The translations under genes and the position numbers were made by a program. From assembly GCA_949752745.1 (NCBI GenBank), contig OX457030.1:72496686-72560685 (forward strand): a stretch of 64,000 bases of DNA. The letters run 5' to 3'. The notes under the pieces were generated by a model. It was not told the origin of the DNA, made no database searches, and worked only from the letters and a program-made list of their open reading frames with translations. Shown piece by piece: positions 51,469 to 64,000 of the stretch. This stretch comes from Protula sp. h YS-2021. Lineage: Eukaryota; Annelida; Polychaeta; Sabellida; Serpulidae. Each line of letters opens with the position of its first letter. Positions within the stretch are counted from its first letter, which is position 1.

Positions 51469-52416
51469 AAGACGGAAAAGAGGATGTTTCTTCCTGGTGA
51501 GCAGCCACCTTTCTTCTCCATCGTTGAACTAGCCAATCCGGTAATTTGTGCAATAGACGCCTATTCTCTCTAGGATCATCTAAGAACTAACGACCTGGAA
51601 TAGTCTTCATACATGATCGGCATTGATGCAGGTAATCTGCAAAATGCCTCAGGCTTGCAGAATCCCTACTCTGTATTCTTGGGAAATTATCTATCTTGTC
51701 CCGCATTTTTTCACCAAGAATAAAGGGGTTTCCAAAGCGACGATCGAGAGAACTAAAGGCGTTTGTAAAAGCGCTAGGGGAATCTACCAGAAAAAAAGCA
51801 CTCTATGCACATTTTCGCCTCGCCAGCCGTATACCTAGCCAAGTAAGGTAACCTCTCCTCTTCCGGTATACCCCGACTAGAAATCAAGGTCTCGAAAGAT
51901 TTTTTTCTAAACTGGGTACATCAAAACGTCACCCATAAATATTTCAGGCTCTGGAGGAGGTAGCCTAGCTAATGACAATTGGCTGCACAAAGTACCAAGC
52001 AGTACCTTTGTGCCAACGTCCGATACATCAGTCGATGCTTCATCTTTCACAGCTTTGTCGAGTAAACGCTTAATCTTTGAGTTTAATTCCTTCAAGAGGT
52101 CATCTGTTTCCTCTTCAAGACGCCTAAAGGTTGCCAGATGTGCTACCAAAAGAGTCCCTTCTTCGTAGAACTTTGCATACAGATGAGTGTATTCATCAAG
52201 TTGCTCTATCAACTTATCTCGAACCGACTGAAGGTGTGCAACATCACCAACATCCACTAAGATAGCATTAACATGTCGTACAGCCTGCTTGAAAGAGCGA
52301 CTTGCTACCTCAAACTCTTTGATAGCCCGAGAATCTGCCTTTTTATCTTGCTCTGGTTGAGCAGAAGCCTCATCTTGCTTCTTACTCTCCTCTTTAACAG
52401 AGGTTTCCATTGTCAA
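51218..52416 (-). pseudogene. BEL gag remnant, copy 2, joined to pol
   Basis: This is the same gag as at 1-1082, here with its downstream protease and RT still attached. The N-terminal open piece is 52416-51907 and the C-terminal piece 51553-51218 (HKLPDWLVQRWRRKVAAHQ). Stops and a frame change between them are identical to copy 1. The left limit of visible duplication (51335) falls inside this piece without any disturbance, showing it is the window edge of copy 1 and not a breakpoint. Confidence 0.85.
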
Positions 52417-54668
52417 ATTCTCAAACAGCTAAACTCGAGATGATAAATTTGTATTACTGACACTGGATCACTAGAAGAATAAGAACTTTAACCTTAACGT
52501 TTGCTAAACTACTCTGCAAACTTAGCAGTAAACTTAAATAAGAGCAGGGAGCCAACCATCCATGAACACAACACATGGCCACCAAGAGTCCCACATAATG
52601 CCTCTATGTAAACTAAAACCAGAGAGGAGATGTGAAAATATAATTCACCGCTAAACTGAAACCGATTGGCCTGATGGCAACTGAAAGCCTGCTATCATTT
52701 GATCAAATGCATAATCTTCAACCTGAAACTAAACTCACCAAGTTCAACCTGACAGTACTCTAGGCCGGGACCAAAGGCTACACGAAGCCAAACACTGAAG
52801 CTATACCAAGCTATAACCAGAGGCTACTTCAAGCCAGACCAAAGACCTTAATAAGTCAGAACCATAGGCTTTGGTAAGTCAGCTAAACCAACTGACTTGC
52901 TAGAGAAACTGGTCCACTCATTGGCACTAAACCAGGAGAAGTTTAGCATAAGCTATCATGCATTAAATAAATGCAAAAACCAGCCCTTTAGGCCAAAACA
53001 GAAGCCACAAAGGCTAAAGTTATGCTGAAGAACAGAGCAAAAGCACTGTGGAAACTAGCACCACATCTGAAAACCTGAAGCTCAGGTACAATCTTTGACT
53101 TCACACTGTAAAACCGTATAAAATGACTGGATACGAAAAGGTGATGAAGTAAGTTGCTTGGGAATAAGTTTTTGTGAAGTAAAAGTGAGAAAAAAACAAA
53201 TGATAAATATGTGTCCAAAAATGATTATATTGTATTATATTACACTATTGTTAATTTAAATGGTTAAATTTGTATGTATTTGTGTTTTAATTATTTAACC
53301 AGAGGAATGTATTGTTTAAATCTGATAAAACAATACTAGGCCATCTGGCTTATTATAGAGCAATATTTTAGACCAGAGGAATATATTGTTGATGACGAAT
53401 TCAACAATGATAAGACCATCTGGTTGTTGACAACAAATAAATCCCTTTGTTTTTTTTTTTATAAAGTTAAAAAATAATAAGTATTCCTATGCATTTTAAA
53501 CGGTCGAGATATGCGTAGTAGACCCTAATTTTACAATGAATACATTTTAACAATACCTGATAATGTAGTTCTACCAACATACTTGCACTCCTTAGACAGA
53601 AATTGTGTTCCCTTTTTTTAACTCACAGGAGTGTATGTTTACTAAACCGAAATTCGCTCTAGTTGAATGGTGACACAATGAAATAATCAAATACACTGAA
53701 TTCTATTTCCAAACAACCGTAAAGGTTTTCAAGCGCCCGTGAACCTTTTTATCATTAATTTAACAATTTTAATAAACACTTATCAGTTAATTTACATCGA
53801 AAACGGGCTGTTTGATAAATACTCGATAACCAAATAATACGCCAACTGGTTTCCTCAAATAATTCACTCCGCACGAAAAATGAAATAGAAAATAAGCTTG
53901 TTCAGACAACGAGGAATTGGGCCGGGCCGGGAAGGGTGGGAGAGGGGCGAGATTAGGAAGGGGTGGTCGAGTACTGTCCTTTTACCCCTACTCAAAGATT
54001 AAAAAACACATATATTTATATAAGTTGGACAGAGCTGTTCCATTACTCGTCTTTCTTTTTTACTGAAATATTGACAACAGAGCGAACGGGACAGAGGGAG
54101 GGGACAGAGGGACGGGGAGATCAGAGCAGCGACCTTTTTTATTTATTGGCCATCAAATACACGTAGACCTTCTTATGGTTTTACCAAAAACAGAACATGT
54201 TTAACACCATCAAAATAGTTTTAAACTCCATCATTGCGATTGAACAATTCCAAATGGATTACAACCAAAGACAAACCAGAAATAACATTGTACAAGTAGT
54301 TTTTAAATTTTTACTTCAGCGTGATCAAAGACTCTCACATTTAGATGTTACATGCGAAACCCGTTTAATGAAACTCACAACCAAAGTCGCATATAAAGCG
54401 AAGCAGCTTTAAGGCTCACACATAAAGCGAAACGCCTTAGAGTGTTCAGTGTACTGCTTGCGATCAATGCCAAGGCCATTTGACAAGTACACAGCAGTTA
54501 CAGAGAAAAATATACACAAGAGAACACCGGCGTAAATAAAACCATTAATACAGCATTTAAGGATAAGATTTTTTAAATATGTTGAGTTTATTTAAAAATA
54601 TAATATACCTTTTAAGATTTGATCAATTTTGAAGGGTGTATTTAAAGTAACAACGTTAAAATCGTAGT
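52417..54668. other. AT-rich stretch, copy 2 of 1083-3334
   Basis: Same content as in copy 1, including the twin inverted repeats (53298-53424). No gene seen. Confidence 0.6.
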
Positions 54669-55663
54669 TTAAAGATGGTGTGAACCAAAGCGTTTGCCTT
54701 CACTATCTAGATTTCTGTCACCGACTGCAAGTGTGACACTTCTCACAAAGCCATCAGATGACTTGTTAACTTCATGGACCTTCCCTAAAGACCACAAATT
54801 CCTTGGTACACAATCGTCTCGAATTAAGACTACGTCTCCAACAACGAAATTTCGCCGCTGACGTGTCCACTTTGATCTACGTTGCAAATAGTGGACATAC
54901 TCCTGTTTCCAACGAGACCAAAACTGATCAACGAGGTATTGTACCCTCCTCCAGCGCTTTACCGAATAGACATCGTCACGTTGGAATTCACTCGGGGGAG
55001 AGACAACTACTTTCGTTTTTCCTGTTAGAAGGTGATTTGGAGTGAGTGGCTCCAAGAAGTTTGGATCAGTTAAGGACTCAAGCGTAAGAGGTCTGCTATT
55101 CAGAACAGCAGATACTTCTGTCATGAAGGTATGAAGTGACTCATCATCCAAGTGAGAACCGTGTTGGTGCATAAGGGAGTCTAAAACACTTCGAACAGAA
55201 CGAATGAGGCGCTCCCATGCTCCAGACATGTGGGAGGATGCAGGTGGATTCATCTGAAATTCGAATATGCAGTTATTCTCCAACAAGAAGCGTCTAACTG
55301 AGGGCTCTTGGATGTTCTTGAACTGTTCCTTCAACTCTTTGGCAGCCCCAACAAAATTGGTGCCTTGGTCACATCTGAGGAGTGAGATAGGTCCGCGAAT
55401 CGCTATAAATCGTCGGAGTGCATTAATAAACGAGCTGGTTGTCAGCGAGTTGACCACTTCAATATGTATAGCACGCGACGAAAGACATGTAAATATGCAA
55501 CCCCATCGCTTCATCTCTCTTCGCCCCGACTTCACAGTAAAAGGGCCAAACAAGTCCACACCACAGTGGGTGAAGGGTGCACTAGGTTGCATACGGTCTG
55601 CACGCAAATCGGCCATCTTCTGATGGGCAGCTTCTGCCCTCATCTTCCTGCAGATCACACAAA
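54669..55663 (-). pseudogene. Isolated BEL integrase fragment, copy 2
   Basis: Protein identical to the fragment at 3335-4329, with an open 329-codon frame and the D, D, E landmarks retained. It lies about 2.3 kb upstream of the gag start on the same strand. Confidence 0.9.
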
Positions 55664-56263
55664 TTTTAGACTAAAATATGCCACAATTTGTGAGAAACCG
55701 TGGGTTAAAGACAACAGCTTTGCAGAGAGAAAATAGACGTTTTTTACCACACGCAAAGCTTTCATATTTATTCCAGTGTCTTGATTTGCCCACATATGTG
55801 TATGGATTCGGGGGGGGGCGGGGGGGGGGGAGAGATAATATACCCGAAATCTTTCCAACTGATCAGTACATTAATTGAACAAATATACTGAAAGCCCTCA
55901 CTCTGGCTGAAGAAATAACTAATATATATATTTTTTTCCTTTTTTCCATCTATTCAACTCGAATTGGGAGAATTTTACACTCCAGGGGTGGGGAGGGGGG
56001 GGGGGGGAAGGGAAGATAGCTTACATTATTTTTCATTTTCAGAAATAGAATCCATATATTTTTAATATACTTGACGCACGCAAAGAGGGATTGGGGGTGG
56101 GTACCCAGATTTGAACCATATTCATTATTTGTTGACTTTTTTCACAACTGTTTTAATAGAATTTTTTAAACAAAGCACAAAAATACCAGTCACTCCTTTG
56201 ACGGTGTCGCGGCAACAGTCCATGGAAAATACCGCATCCATCGAGGCGTCCTGTGCTGTGATC

Positions 56264-56546
56264 TGAGCGTTCCGTACGTTCCTGCATCGTACAGCACGTT
56301 CCTGTACCGTCCAGCGCGTACCTGAGCCGTCGAGCGCGGAGCTGGGTCGTCCAGCGCGTACCTGAGCCGTCGAGCGCGTAGCTGGGCCATTGAGCGCGTA
56401 GCTGGGTCGTCCAGGCGCGTATCTGAACTGTCGAGCGCGTAGCTAAGTCGTCCAGCGCGTACCTGAGTCGTCGAGCGCGTAGCTGAGTCGTCCAGCGCGT
56501 ACCAGATCTGTCGAGGGCGTACCTGAGCCACCGAGCGCGTGGCCGG
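56264..56546. repeat. GC-rich ~21-bp minisatellite, copy 2
   Basis: Same unit order and length as 4931-5213, with the 122-codon minus-strand frame retained (56190-56558). An unchanged length between copies contrasts with the GA tracts and points to a very recent duplication. Confidence 0.85.
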
Positions 56547-56636
56547 GTGGGGGGGCATCGTGGTGGCCTCTGTTCTGCCCAGTCACTGGTTGGCTAACAA
56601 ATGGATTTAGCCCTCCGTTTCAGTCTAATTGTCCAC

Positions 56637-56955
56637 TGTGACGGACGGGAAATAAAAGACCATTGCTGTTCTTTAACTAGTTTATTTCCTGTCCTGCCTC
56701 GCAATGTGGACTGCAATAAACAATAATAAATATTTGAACACATTGCCATAAAATTAATGCCAAAATACCGATAATTAACAGATAAATTGAGCCAATATTT
56801 AATATAAATTACTCATGAAATATTTCTGACATAAAAACATTTCATTATTATAGCTAATTATAATCAAGTTCTTACCAATTGTGGCGGACTTTAGGGACCA
56901 TATAAAGGTTAAGTGTACCATCTCAAAAAAAAAAACTAACACCAACTCCGCTACA
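56637..56955 (-). mobile_element. BEL LTR, internally deleted, copy 2
   Basis: Identical in extent to 5304-5622. It is in the position expected for the 5' LTR of the region starting at 46399. Confidence 0.85.
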
Positions 56956-57244
56956 CCTCCATTAATACTGGAATTACGTATAAAGATCAGCATAAGTTTT
57001 AATTAGGTAATTAGGTAATTAGGTTTAATCAGGTTTAATTCATCAGAGATACCCCTTTCTCCTACTCTCCCATACTCATATTTCACCGTACAGTGTAGTG
57101 AATCAAGGCAGTTGTGCATCTCCTCCAGTCCTGGACAGCTCTTGTGCTAAAACTTGGAGTGGATGCAAATTAATTTGAAAGAATACCGCAACAGCTCTGT
57201 CAATCAACCACAATAGCTTACATTTTGTCTTGACTATCAGTTAT

Positions 57245-57277
57245 TGAGAGAGAAGAACGAAGAGAGGGAGAGAGAGG

Positions 57278-57331
<54 letters not shown>

Positions 57332-58217
57332 AAGAGAAGAGAGAGAGAAGAGAGAAGATAGAAGACAGATATGTAAATTTATTTATTGAGTGGAATACTG
57401 ACAAGCACAAGTTCATATCAACGGATGAACGCTAAAGAACCAGAAACATTTTCTTGGTGCCTTCGGAACTCGGCAGCTTCGAACATCAATCTGTCTCCCT
57501 GAACCAAATATCTTGTCCTAAATTGTGGAGGTAGATGTTAATGCAGTATAACACAATCAACACTAAGAATAGAACAAAGACACAAACCAAGCAAACATGT
57601 AAGTACCATATAATAAAGGTCATAATCTTTTATTAGGCTTTGGCTGTAAATTCACATTATGAGCAAAAACAAAGTTGCCGTTTTCATTACTTTTATTAAA
57701 TATATCATCAATAAATGATCATGATTATGTTCATGATTTTGGTAACGGGCATAAAACTTAACATTAGAATTAGTTCACACACAAATATATATTTAAATTC
57801 AAATTTAAAGAAATTAGTAAGTATTTAGGCAAATTGTCAACTCGTATTTTAGCTCACACTTTAGGCACATTATAAAGACATAAAAATTAGTCATAATTTG
57901 AATAATGCTATCCTGCAATGATCATGTTTCATTGAGACAGTTTATATAGGTATATAATAGTATAGCTGATAGTATGTTTACTTAGCATGTACGTAGAAGT
58001 ATTTATTTGTCACACAAGTGATTTTTCTCACTTGCCCTTTTGATTTCAGCAAGCAACTTTATAAATAACTTCAGGAGAGAATAATTGCTATTGCAACATG
58101 GATGTTATGCACTTTCTCATGTCATAAAGTTGTGAATAAATTCTCCAAGCTTAGAAATTACTTTAATTGCATAGAGAGAGAGAGAGTGAGAGAGTGGGAG
58201 AGAGAGAGTGAGAGAGT

Positions 58218-58261
<44 letters not shown>

Positions 58262-58290
58262 GGCAGACAGTGAGAGAGAAAGAGAGAGTT
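57245..58290. repeat. GA microsatellites and spacer, copy 2
   Basis: GA tracts at 57245-57361 and 58173-58290, shorter by 6 and 12 bp than in copy 1. The sequence between them is AT-rich without a gene. Confidence 0.9.
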
Positions 58291-59134
58291 GAATGTTTCG
58301 ACCCGTCAGTCCTTATGTTCAACATTAACATAATTGATATTTAATAGTATAACTGGCCATCGTTATGTCATTGTAAGAATTGGAATTGGGTTGTCTTCTA
58401 AGTTAATCAAATGAAAGCTATTGCAGTAAACAAATATTTCTTGTTGTATACTTGCGAATAAGATCACTCTAAGTGGGTAGGGGAAAGACAGTTGGATGCT
58501 TGAATGGCATTCACAATAATTCAATCTGTAAATCATTAGCAAGCAATAATCTTTGTTGCATTGATTTGCAAAACAACCAAGCTTAACTTCAACCAATTTG
58601 ATTTATAAAGGGAACAAAATTCAACAAATATTTGCAAGTAACACGAGCAAGTGTCTAATTTAATCGTGTGTTTCATTTTGTTTATGAGACACCGAACTGT
58701 TCCATTGACTTGGCACTGTTTGACATTGTAGCAGAGTAAACAAACACATTGCATCAAATTTAAGGTTTTACCATTTTCTGTTGCTGTCATCACGAGAAGA
58801 TGTAGAAGCTATGTTCCGAGTCAGTTTTATCAGTAAAAGATAACAAAATAATAATTTATTTTTCCAACTGAGGCTATTGGACATAGAAGTCCGCGTTTTA
58901 TGCAATGAAATTGTACTTCAGAAGTTTATTTAGTTTTTTTTACAATTACAGTGTCCAATATAGGAAACAATAGTAAAAACACATCATTATGTTAGTAATA
59001 AACAGCGTATTCAGTGATGTACAGAGGAGATGTGCAGGGACATTGCTTTAAGAGAGATATATTCATTTTAGCCGGTCTCAGTTTTGTGTCATTGGGTTTG
59101 CAAAGGGCCCGAAAAATATGGAATTTCGAATACA

Positions 59135-59320
59135 GGAGTGGTATTCTGCTCTGTCCTTATATTTTAGGACGTCCTTATTCTTGAGATTAGGTGGTTCATC
59201 CTTAATTTTTATCCTTATTTTTGAAAGATAAGATTTGAGGATAGAGCAGAATAGCTTTTTATCCTTATTTTTAAAAATAAGGACATCCTTAAAAATAAGG
59301 ACAGAGCAGAATAACACTCC
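59135..59320. mobile_element. MITE-like foldback element, copy 2
   Basis: The same 186-bp element as at 7820-8005, with the same terminal inverted repeats. Confidence 0.75.
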
Positions 59321-60595
59321 AGGTCTCTGATAACAAACGCGGAAACAAATGCATGCTTATCTTTATCGAATATGGTCGTTTATTGTAATATATAGATTTA
59401 AATAAACAAGGTGTTCCAGTCTGAAAAAGGTACACAAACCATTTTCTTTAATTTTAGTGTGAAGAAAATATTAGTCAGTACAAAATATATCAATAACTGC
59501 AAGAGATATTACGCACGAAAGAAGTACACTTCATTCCTTCTTGAACAATGGCAATAAATAATTACAGGATTCGAATACATTAAGCCTGATATCCATAATT
59601 GCCATGTATTTAGCACCTTGGAAAGCGCTATGACTGTAAGATGTCTAAGCACCCTTAAGAAGAAAACATATTCCAATCACACGATTCAGAGTGTTCATTA
59701 AAATTCAAACCCTACATATAAGTACACACAAAGTTGATTTTCTCGGCCATGGCATATCTATAAGGGTCATAACTTTATTAAAATGTGGAAAATTATTTAT
59801 AACACTATTATAATAGGTTTCTAACACAAAAAGAGCCCTATATCTATTTCAAAGTGATTTTGATGTATTTTTCCATTGACTTCTACGTTTCTCAGTTTTT
59901 CTGCTTCTATGTTTATCACCCAAATAACTCCATTCCTGTTTTCTTGTGTAAATTTTGTGGAAGAAACTGTGAATCCGCTTATCGTCTCCCACGAATCTCT
60001 TTTCAGTATATTATCACTCATTTATTCTCATAACTAAGATTTTAGTATGTTTCCATATAGAAAGAAATTATATAAAAGCACATATTTTTGCCATTGACAT
60101 ATATTTGTACATTTCTATCATAGTGTTTACGGTAAGGAGCGTGCCATATTTTCCCATGATAAGTTATTTTTTTACTGTGACTTGTGCTAATTTTGGATAT
60201 TTTGTATTATATTTCATTCTAACGAAAACAAAATCAGATCGTAGAACTAATTATGATTACTCAGTTCCTAATTTTTCCTGTTATTATTCTTATTGTTGGT
60301 CTCCTTCTTCTTCTTATCATTATTAAACTCTGTAGGTGATGCAAAATTATTATAAAACTTACGAAAAGAACAAAGCTGAGCTTCATTAACGAGGCAACTG
60401 ATTGCTACATAAAAGTAAAATTTGTTCGAACTTGAAGTGTCAACCAACTTCTGAAATTCACGCCCAAGGAGCCGTTTTTAAAAGGATGTCCGAAATACTT
60501 GTGTCGTGGTCGACAATATTGAATTCTGTGATAGGAGATCTAACCCCCTGCTCTCGCTTAGGTGACGCAGTTGGAAAGGGCGTCATTCATCCGCT

Positions 60596-60675
60596 TTCAA
60601 TCAAGAGCCGAATTCGAACCTGGGACCTTGCTGTTACAAGGTTAACGCCCTAACCAGCTCAGCTAACTGTCAGTT
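60596..60675 (-). repeat. tRNA-derived SINE head, copy 2
   Basis: Same A-box and B-box arrangement as 9281-9360. Flanking spacers 59321-60595 and 60676-62420 hold nothing else recognisable except the hairpin at 61601-61624. Confidence 0.65.
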
Positions 60676-62420
60676 CCCTGCTTTCCACTCCGACAGGACG
60701 ATCATTTCCTGGATTCTCTTGTTAGCCAAACCCTATTCCTAGTGTAGGATATGTGCGTCAATACAAACATCTGAAAAATCAAGGGTGTGTGGACGAAAAC
60801 GCTGTCGTCCACAGATCGAATTCTTCAAGTAGATAAAGAACTGAACCGAATATCTTTCCACACTTTCTTCATGACATAATCATTACGAGGGAATCGCTGT
60901 CGCCCACAAAGCGAATTCAAGAACCAGGGAAAGAGGAACATTTACTGTGTATTCGAGTCAGTTTCAAGCGTCAGCTACATAACTTTTCCACACTTCTAAA
61001 ATTCATTCCTTGGCTTGAGCTCCCCCCCCCATAGATACTGTACACTTTTCAGTGCGCGCTTCCCTGTCCTTTCTCGCCCCCTTCCTTTCTTTTCCTTCCG
61101 GTGGATGACAATAAAAGTTAAGAAATGGTACGGGAAGGATATCCCTCACTCAACTCCTTGTTCTTCGTTCTCTCTTCCGCAATTCTGCTACAAGAGGGAA
61201 AGGCCGATTCACAGTTGATGTTTTAATCGATAATTTTCAAATTACAGTGTTTTATCTGGTTTTCAGAAAAATCTCAAGAAGTCGGCTTGCGTTCTAATGT
61301 TGAAGGTTTAATTTTAAGTAATTCGATTATCATATATTTCGCATATCTTACTATAGTCTTATAAGTCATCCGTTAGAGGTCGGATGTCAGGAGTGCCATG
61401 GAAGACTTCCCTTCCCATCCAATGTATAACTTTTTTTTATAAATGTATATCTATATGGAAAAACATTTCATTAACACCTATTAGTGTCACCTCTTAAATG
61501 CTAATTCTCCTTTTTAAGTTCAACTGTACTTTCGAAAAACTCGACAATGAGGCACTTACCTCATGCTTTGTTCAGCACAGTTGGAATCATTATTTTCATC
61601 AGAGAGCTTATAAACAAGCTCTCTGTTTTCATGTACTGTGCAGTGAATGGCAAAGGCTTGCATTCCAAATGTATTGATTGCTTCATAGAAGGAAAGATAC
61701 ATGTATTGAATAGAAGTGTACTTGCTGTGATTCAGCAACTTCCTCGATGCACCAAAAAGCAATGTGCTCTCTGCGTTGCCAGTAAATTATAAAATATTTG
61801 TGTCGGAAAAGAAAAATATAAGCATACAAGACTGTCATTGCTATTGTTTGAATTCAGGATGTGTTATCAGTTTGCGGCTATGTGTAAGTAAATATTTAGC
61901 TGAATATATAAGAAGCATTTCTTAAATATAGCTTTAAAGATGTTTTTGATTTTTGTTCTATTCGAATACAGGCTTACTATATTGTCATGTCTAAGAATAC
62001 ACGAGCTTGTTGAGAGTATGCTGATTCTACATCCCTACTCCTTTTACGTAAACTTCTCAGCCTCAAGTTTTAATTTTTCGCAAAGCAAAAAGATTGGAAA
62101 GATTCATTTGATGAGAAAGTAATTTGTCAAACAGTCATTTAGTCAACCAAGAAACACAAGTCAAATATTCATGAAATTTTCGATCACAGTTTCTTGAAAT
62201 CAACTTCCACATGGAGCACTTATACCAGAAAGGCACAATTTGGTGATAAGGTGAAAACGAAAAAAATCCCCCCGGTCTTCGGGGTACTTCGCAATTATTC
62301 CCTATTCAGTAGTTCAATAAATCACAATAATTCTCGTATTTTATGTTGTCGCTTAAGTCTTGTTTTAGTTTCATTGCTGTAGAATTAGCATGTGTTTATT
62401 TTCCAGGCCCATAAATCAAA

Positions 62421-62590
62421 TATAAAAACCTCTGCCGCCTGTAACAAGGAGAGCCTGTGACTCATTATTAGATCAAAAGTCATACAGCCTGTACCAAGTG
62501 AAGCGTGCGACTGATTGTTAGATCAAGAGCTATGCACAGTCTATGACAAGGAAAGCGTGTGACTCATTGTTAGATCAAAAAGACACGGCA
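62421..62590 (+). promoter_or_regulatory. TATA-like site and 3 x ~51-bp leader repeat, copy 2
   Basis: TATAAAAA at 62421-62428, then the three repeat units at 62437-62590 ending just before the ATG. The proximal upstream region is therefore duplicated together with the gene. Confidence 0.4.
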
Positions 62591-62595
62591 CAGCT

Positions 62596-64000
62596 ATGAC
62601 ATTTTATCCGGATTTCGATGTTATTTCGGCATTGTTGTTCGACCGCTATGGCATGTCCGAAGACCTATTATCAGGATTAGATGGTTCATTGCATAAACAC
62701 GTATACTCTGGTGATATCAAGATGGTGAAACGCTTAATAAAGGAAGGAGTAGACGTTAATGGTCTTATTTCCTATAGCACCCCTCTACATCTTGCAATAA
62801 GAAGGAATAATGTTGAAACAGTTAAAGTTTTACTTTCATGTGCAGATATTCAGATCAATGGGCTTAAACCACCACTGCTTAACCAAGCGATCAACTGCTC
62901 TTCATTTGAAATCTTCAAGATGCTTTTGGATCACAACGCAAACATAAATGAAAGCGATGACAGCGGAGTATCGCCATTAATGGTTGCATGTTGGTGTGGC
63001 AGGTTAGATATAGTGGAGTTGTTGTTTCGCTCACAATATAAAAAACAACTGAATGCACATCCCTTATCAGACAGAGGAGAGGGTCCTTCCTGGGTGGCTG
63101 TATCGTATGGATATCTCCCTATTGTAAACCTCCTTATGCAAAATGATTCTTTTCATGTACAGTTGAATACAGATGCGCCTTATAATCCCCTTTCAATTGC
63201 GGTCGGAAACGAGGAAATAAACATGGTGCGTTACATTATTGATCGCTGGAGTTATCTGTTTGAAAAAGTATCAATGCAGGATATAGAAAGTCAGACAGCT
63301 TTGCTGAAATTGCTGGAGATGTGTGTAGAAACAAAACAGAGGCCTGTAGCAAAGTTGCTTCTTACTCATATACAAATGGAGTGTCACAGTGATGCTCTAA
63401 AACAAGTCCTACGAAAAGCCATAATGTTAAGGAGATTGGAGCTGGCGTGTTGCATATTAGATGCACTTTATCTCATTACTAGTCCATTATGGTTCCAGGA
63501 AGTTTCAGATATGTGGCAAATTGTAATGATATTACCTCTGAAAGACGTCGTTCAGAGCTGTTTTGAATTATACAAAAAGACATTACTCCTTTTTATCGGA
63601 TTTACAACACTTTTTGAAAAGTTATTGATTGGCAGGAATGAATATATTGTTCATAAAGAATGCCTTTCACTTGCGACATTTGTATGGATATGCTTGAAGG
63701 ATATTGACTGTGAAACGGATACAGATGACTTAGGTGCGGATGACTTACATATTGAAAATTGGGACAGTTTAATTTGCGAATATACACTCTACCATGCTAT
63801 CGATCTTGGCCTTGATGAAGTAGTGGAAGAACTAATTGAGATCAAACATTTTAAATTCGATGAACTTAATCGAGAGTTGCCTGGAAAAGGAATAAATCTC
63901 ATTCATAAGTCATCACAAATGCCAGCTGTTTTAAACGTTTTGGCAAAACATTTTGGTTCAAGTTTCGAAACAGTTCGTGAAGCTGTAGTGGAATTTAGTA
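62596..64000 (+). CDS. Ankyrin-repeat cGAS-like receptor, copy 2 (cut by window end)
   Basis: The first 468 codons match the gene at 11285 with one synonymous change (AAC to AAT, Asn72, at 62811). The visible part covers the ankyrin repeats and linker. The nucleotidyltransferase domain (from about residue 510) lies beyond the window. No stop or frameshift occurs in the visible part. If the copy is real, a second functional receptor with its own promoter region is likely. Confidence 0.85.
   Translation, partial: MTFYPDFDVISALLFDRYGMSEDLLSGLDGSLHKHVYSGDIKMVKRLIKEGVDVNGLISYSTPLHLAIRRNNVETVKVLLSCADIQINGLKPPLLNQAINCSSFEIFKMLLDHNANINESDDSGVSPLMVACWCGRLDIVELLFRSQYKKQLNAHPLSDRGEGPSWVAVSYGYLPIVNLLMQNDSFHVQLNTDAPYNPLSIAVGNEEINMVRYIIDRWSYLFEKVSMQDIESQTALLKLLEMCVETKQRPVAKLLLTHIQMECHSDALKQVLRKAIMLRRLELACCILDALYLITSPLWFQEVSDMWQIVMILPLKDVVQSCFELYKKTLLLFIGFTTLFEKLLIGRNEYIVHKECLSLATFVWICLKDIDCETDTDDLGADDLHIENWDSLICEYTLYHAIDLGLDEVVEELIEIKHFKFDELNRELPGKGINLIHKSSQMPAVLNVLAKHFGSSFETVREAVVEFS

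Larger units (their letters stand above)
46399..56955 (-). mobile_element. BEL/Pao retrotransposon region bounded by two LTRs (composite, defective)
   Basis: In minus-strand order: LTR 56955-56637, possible primer site, minisatellite, integrase fragment 55663-54669, unrelated 2.2 kb, gag 52416-51219, protease/RT/RNase H/integrase 51468-47088, polypurine-like tract, LTR 46878-46399. The order RT before integrase and the protease and zinc-knuckle style identify BEL/Pao. The extra integrase piece upstream of gag means this is not one simple insertion. More likely it is two neighbouring elements, one reduced to LTR plus integrase. Outer flanks ACAAG and CCTCC do not match as a target-site duplication. 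Confidence 0.75.
51335..64000 (+). repeat. Large direct duplication, copy 2 (partner 1-12689)
   Basis: Collinear with copy 1 throughout. It continues past the right edge, so the duplicated length is at least 12.67 kb. Differences seen: G-run net -1 bp, GA tracts -6 and -12 bp, C-run -4 bp, and one C to T. Confidence 0.95.

Overview
The window looks like nuclear DNA of an AT-rich invertebrate animal, most likely a mollusc. I infer this from split genes with GT-AG introns, a collagen prolyl 4-hydroxylase gene, two cGAS-like receptor (cGLR/Mab-21) genes, a BEL/Pao LTR retrotransposon, tRNA-derived SINE heads, MITE-like foldback elements and many private tandem repeats. The animal affinity is firm. 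The mollusc assignment is an inference from gene content and repeat style.

Layout: 1-12689 and 51335-64000 are two almost identical direct copies about 51.3 kb apart. By eye they differ in the lengths of four simple repeats and one synonymous SNP. Both window edges cut the duplication, so its true ends are not seen. Copy 1 holds a broken BEL gag (1-1082, minus), an isolated BEL integrase fragment (3335-4329, minus), a GC-rich minisatellite (4931-5213), a BEL LTR (5304-5622), two GA tracts, a MITE (7820-8005), a tRNA-derived SINE head (9281-9360) and then an intronless ankyrin-cGLR gene (11285-14029, plus). Copy 2 repeats this and ends inside the second ankyrin-cGLR gene (62596 onward).

Between the copies: a 47-bp tandem repeat overlapping the ankyrin-cGLR 3' end, a second MITE, a ~310-bp satellite carrying nine TGACGTCA palindromes (16637-18300), a decayed coding-like stretch (20487-20925), a complete 14-exon P4HA gene (22577-38882, plus), a two-exon cGLR gene (42712-44931, plus), and a long but broken BEL element (46399-52416, minus) that runs into copy 2.

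How the genes relate: the two cGLRs keep the nucleotidyltransferase residues (GS, ExD, and a third Asp), so both could make a nucleotide second messenger in innate immunity. One carries an ankyrin front end. P4HA is a secretory-pathway collagen hydroxylase lying between them; it has no evident link to the immune genes beyond position. If the 51-kb period is a real tandem duplication, all three genes may be co-amplified, with retroelement sequence at the unit boundaries.
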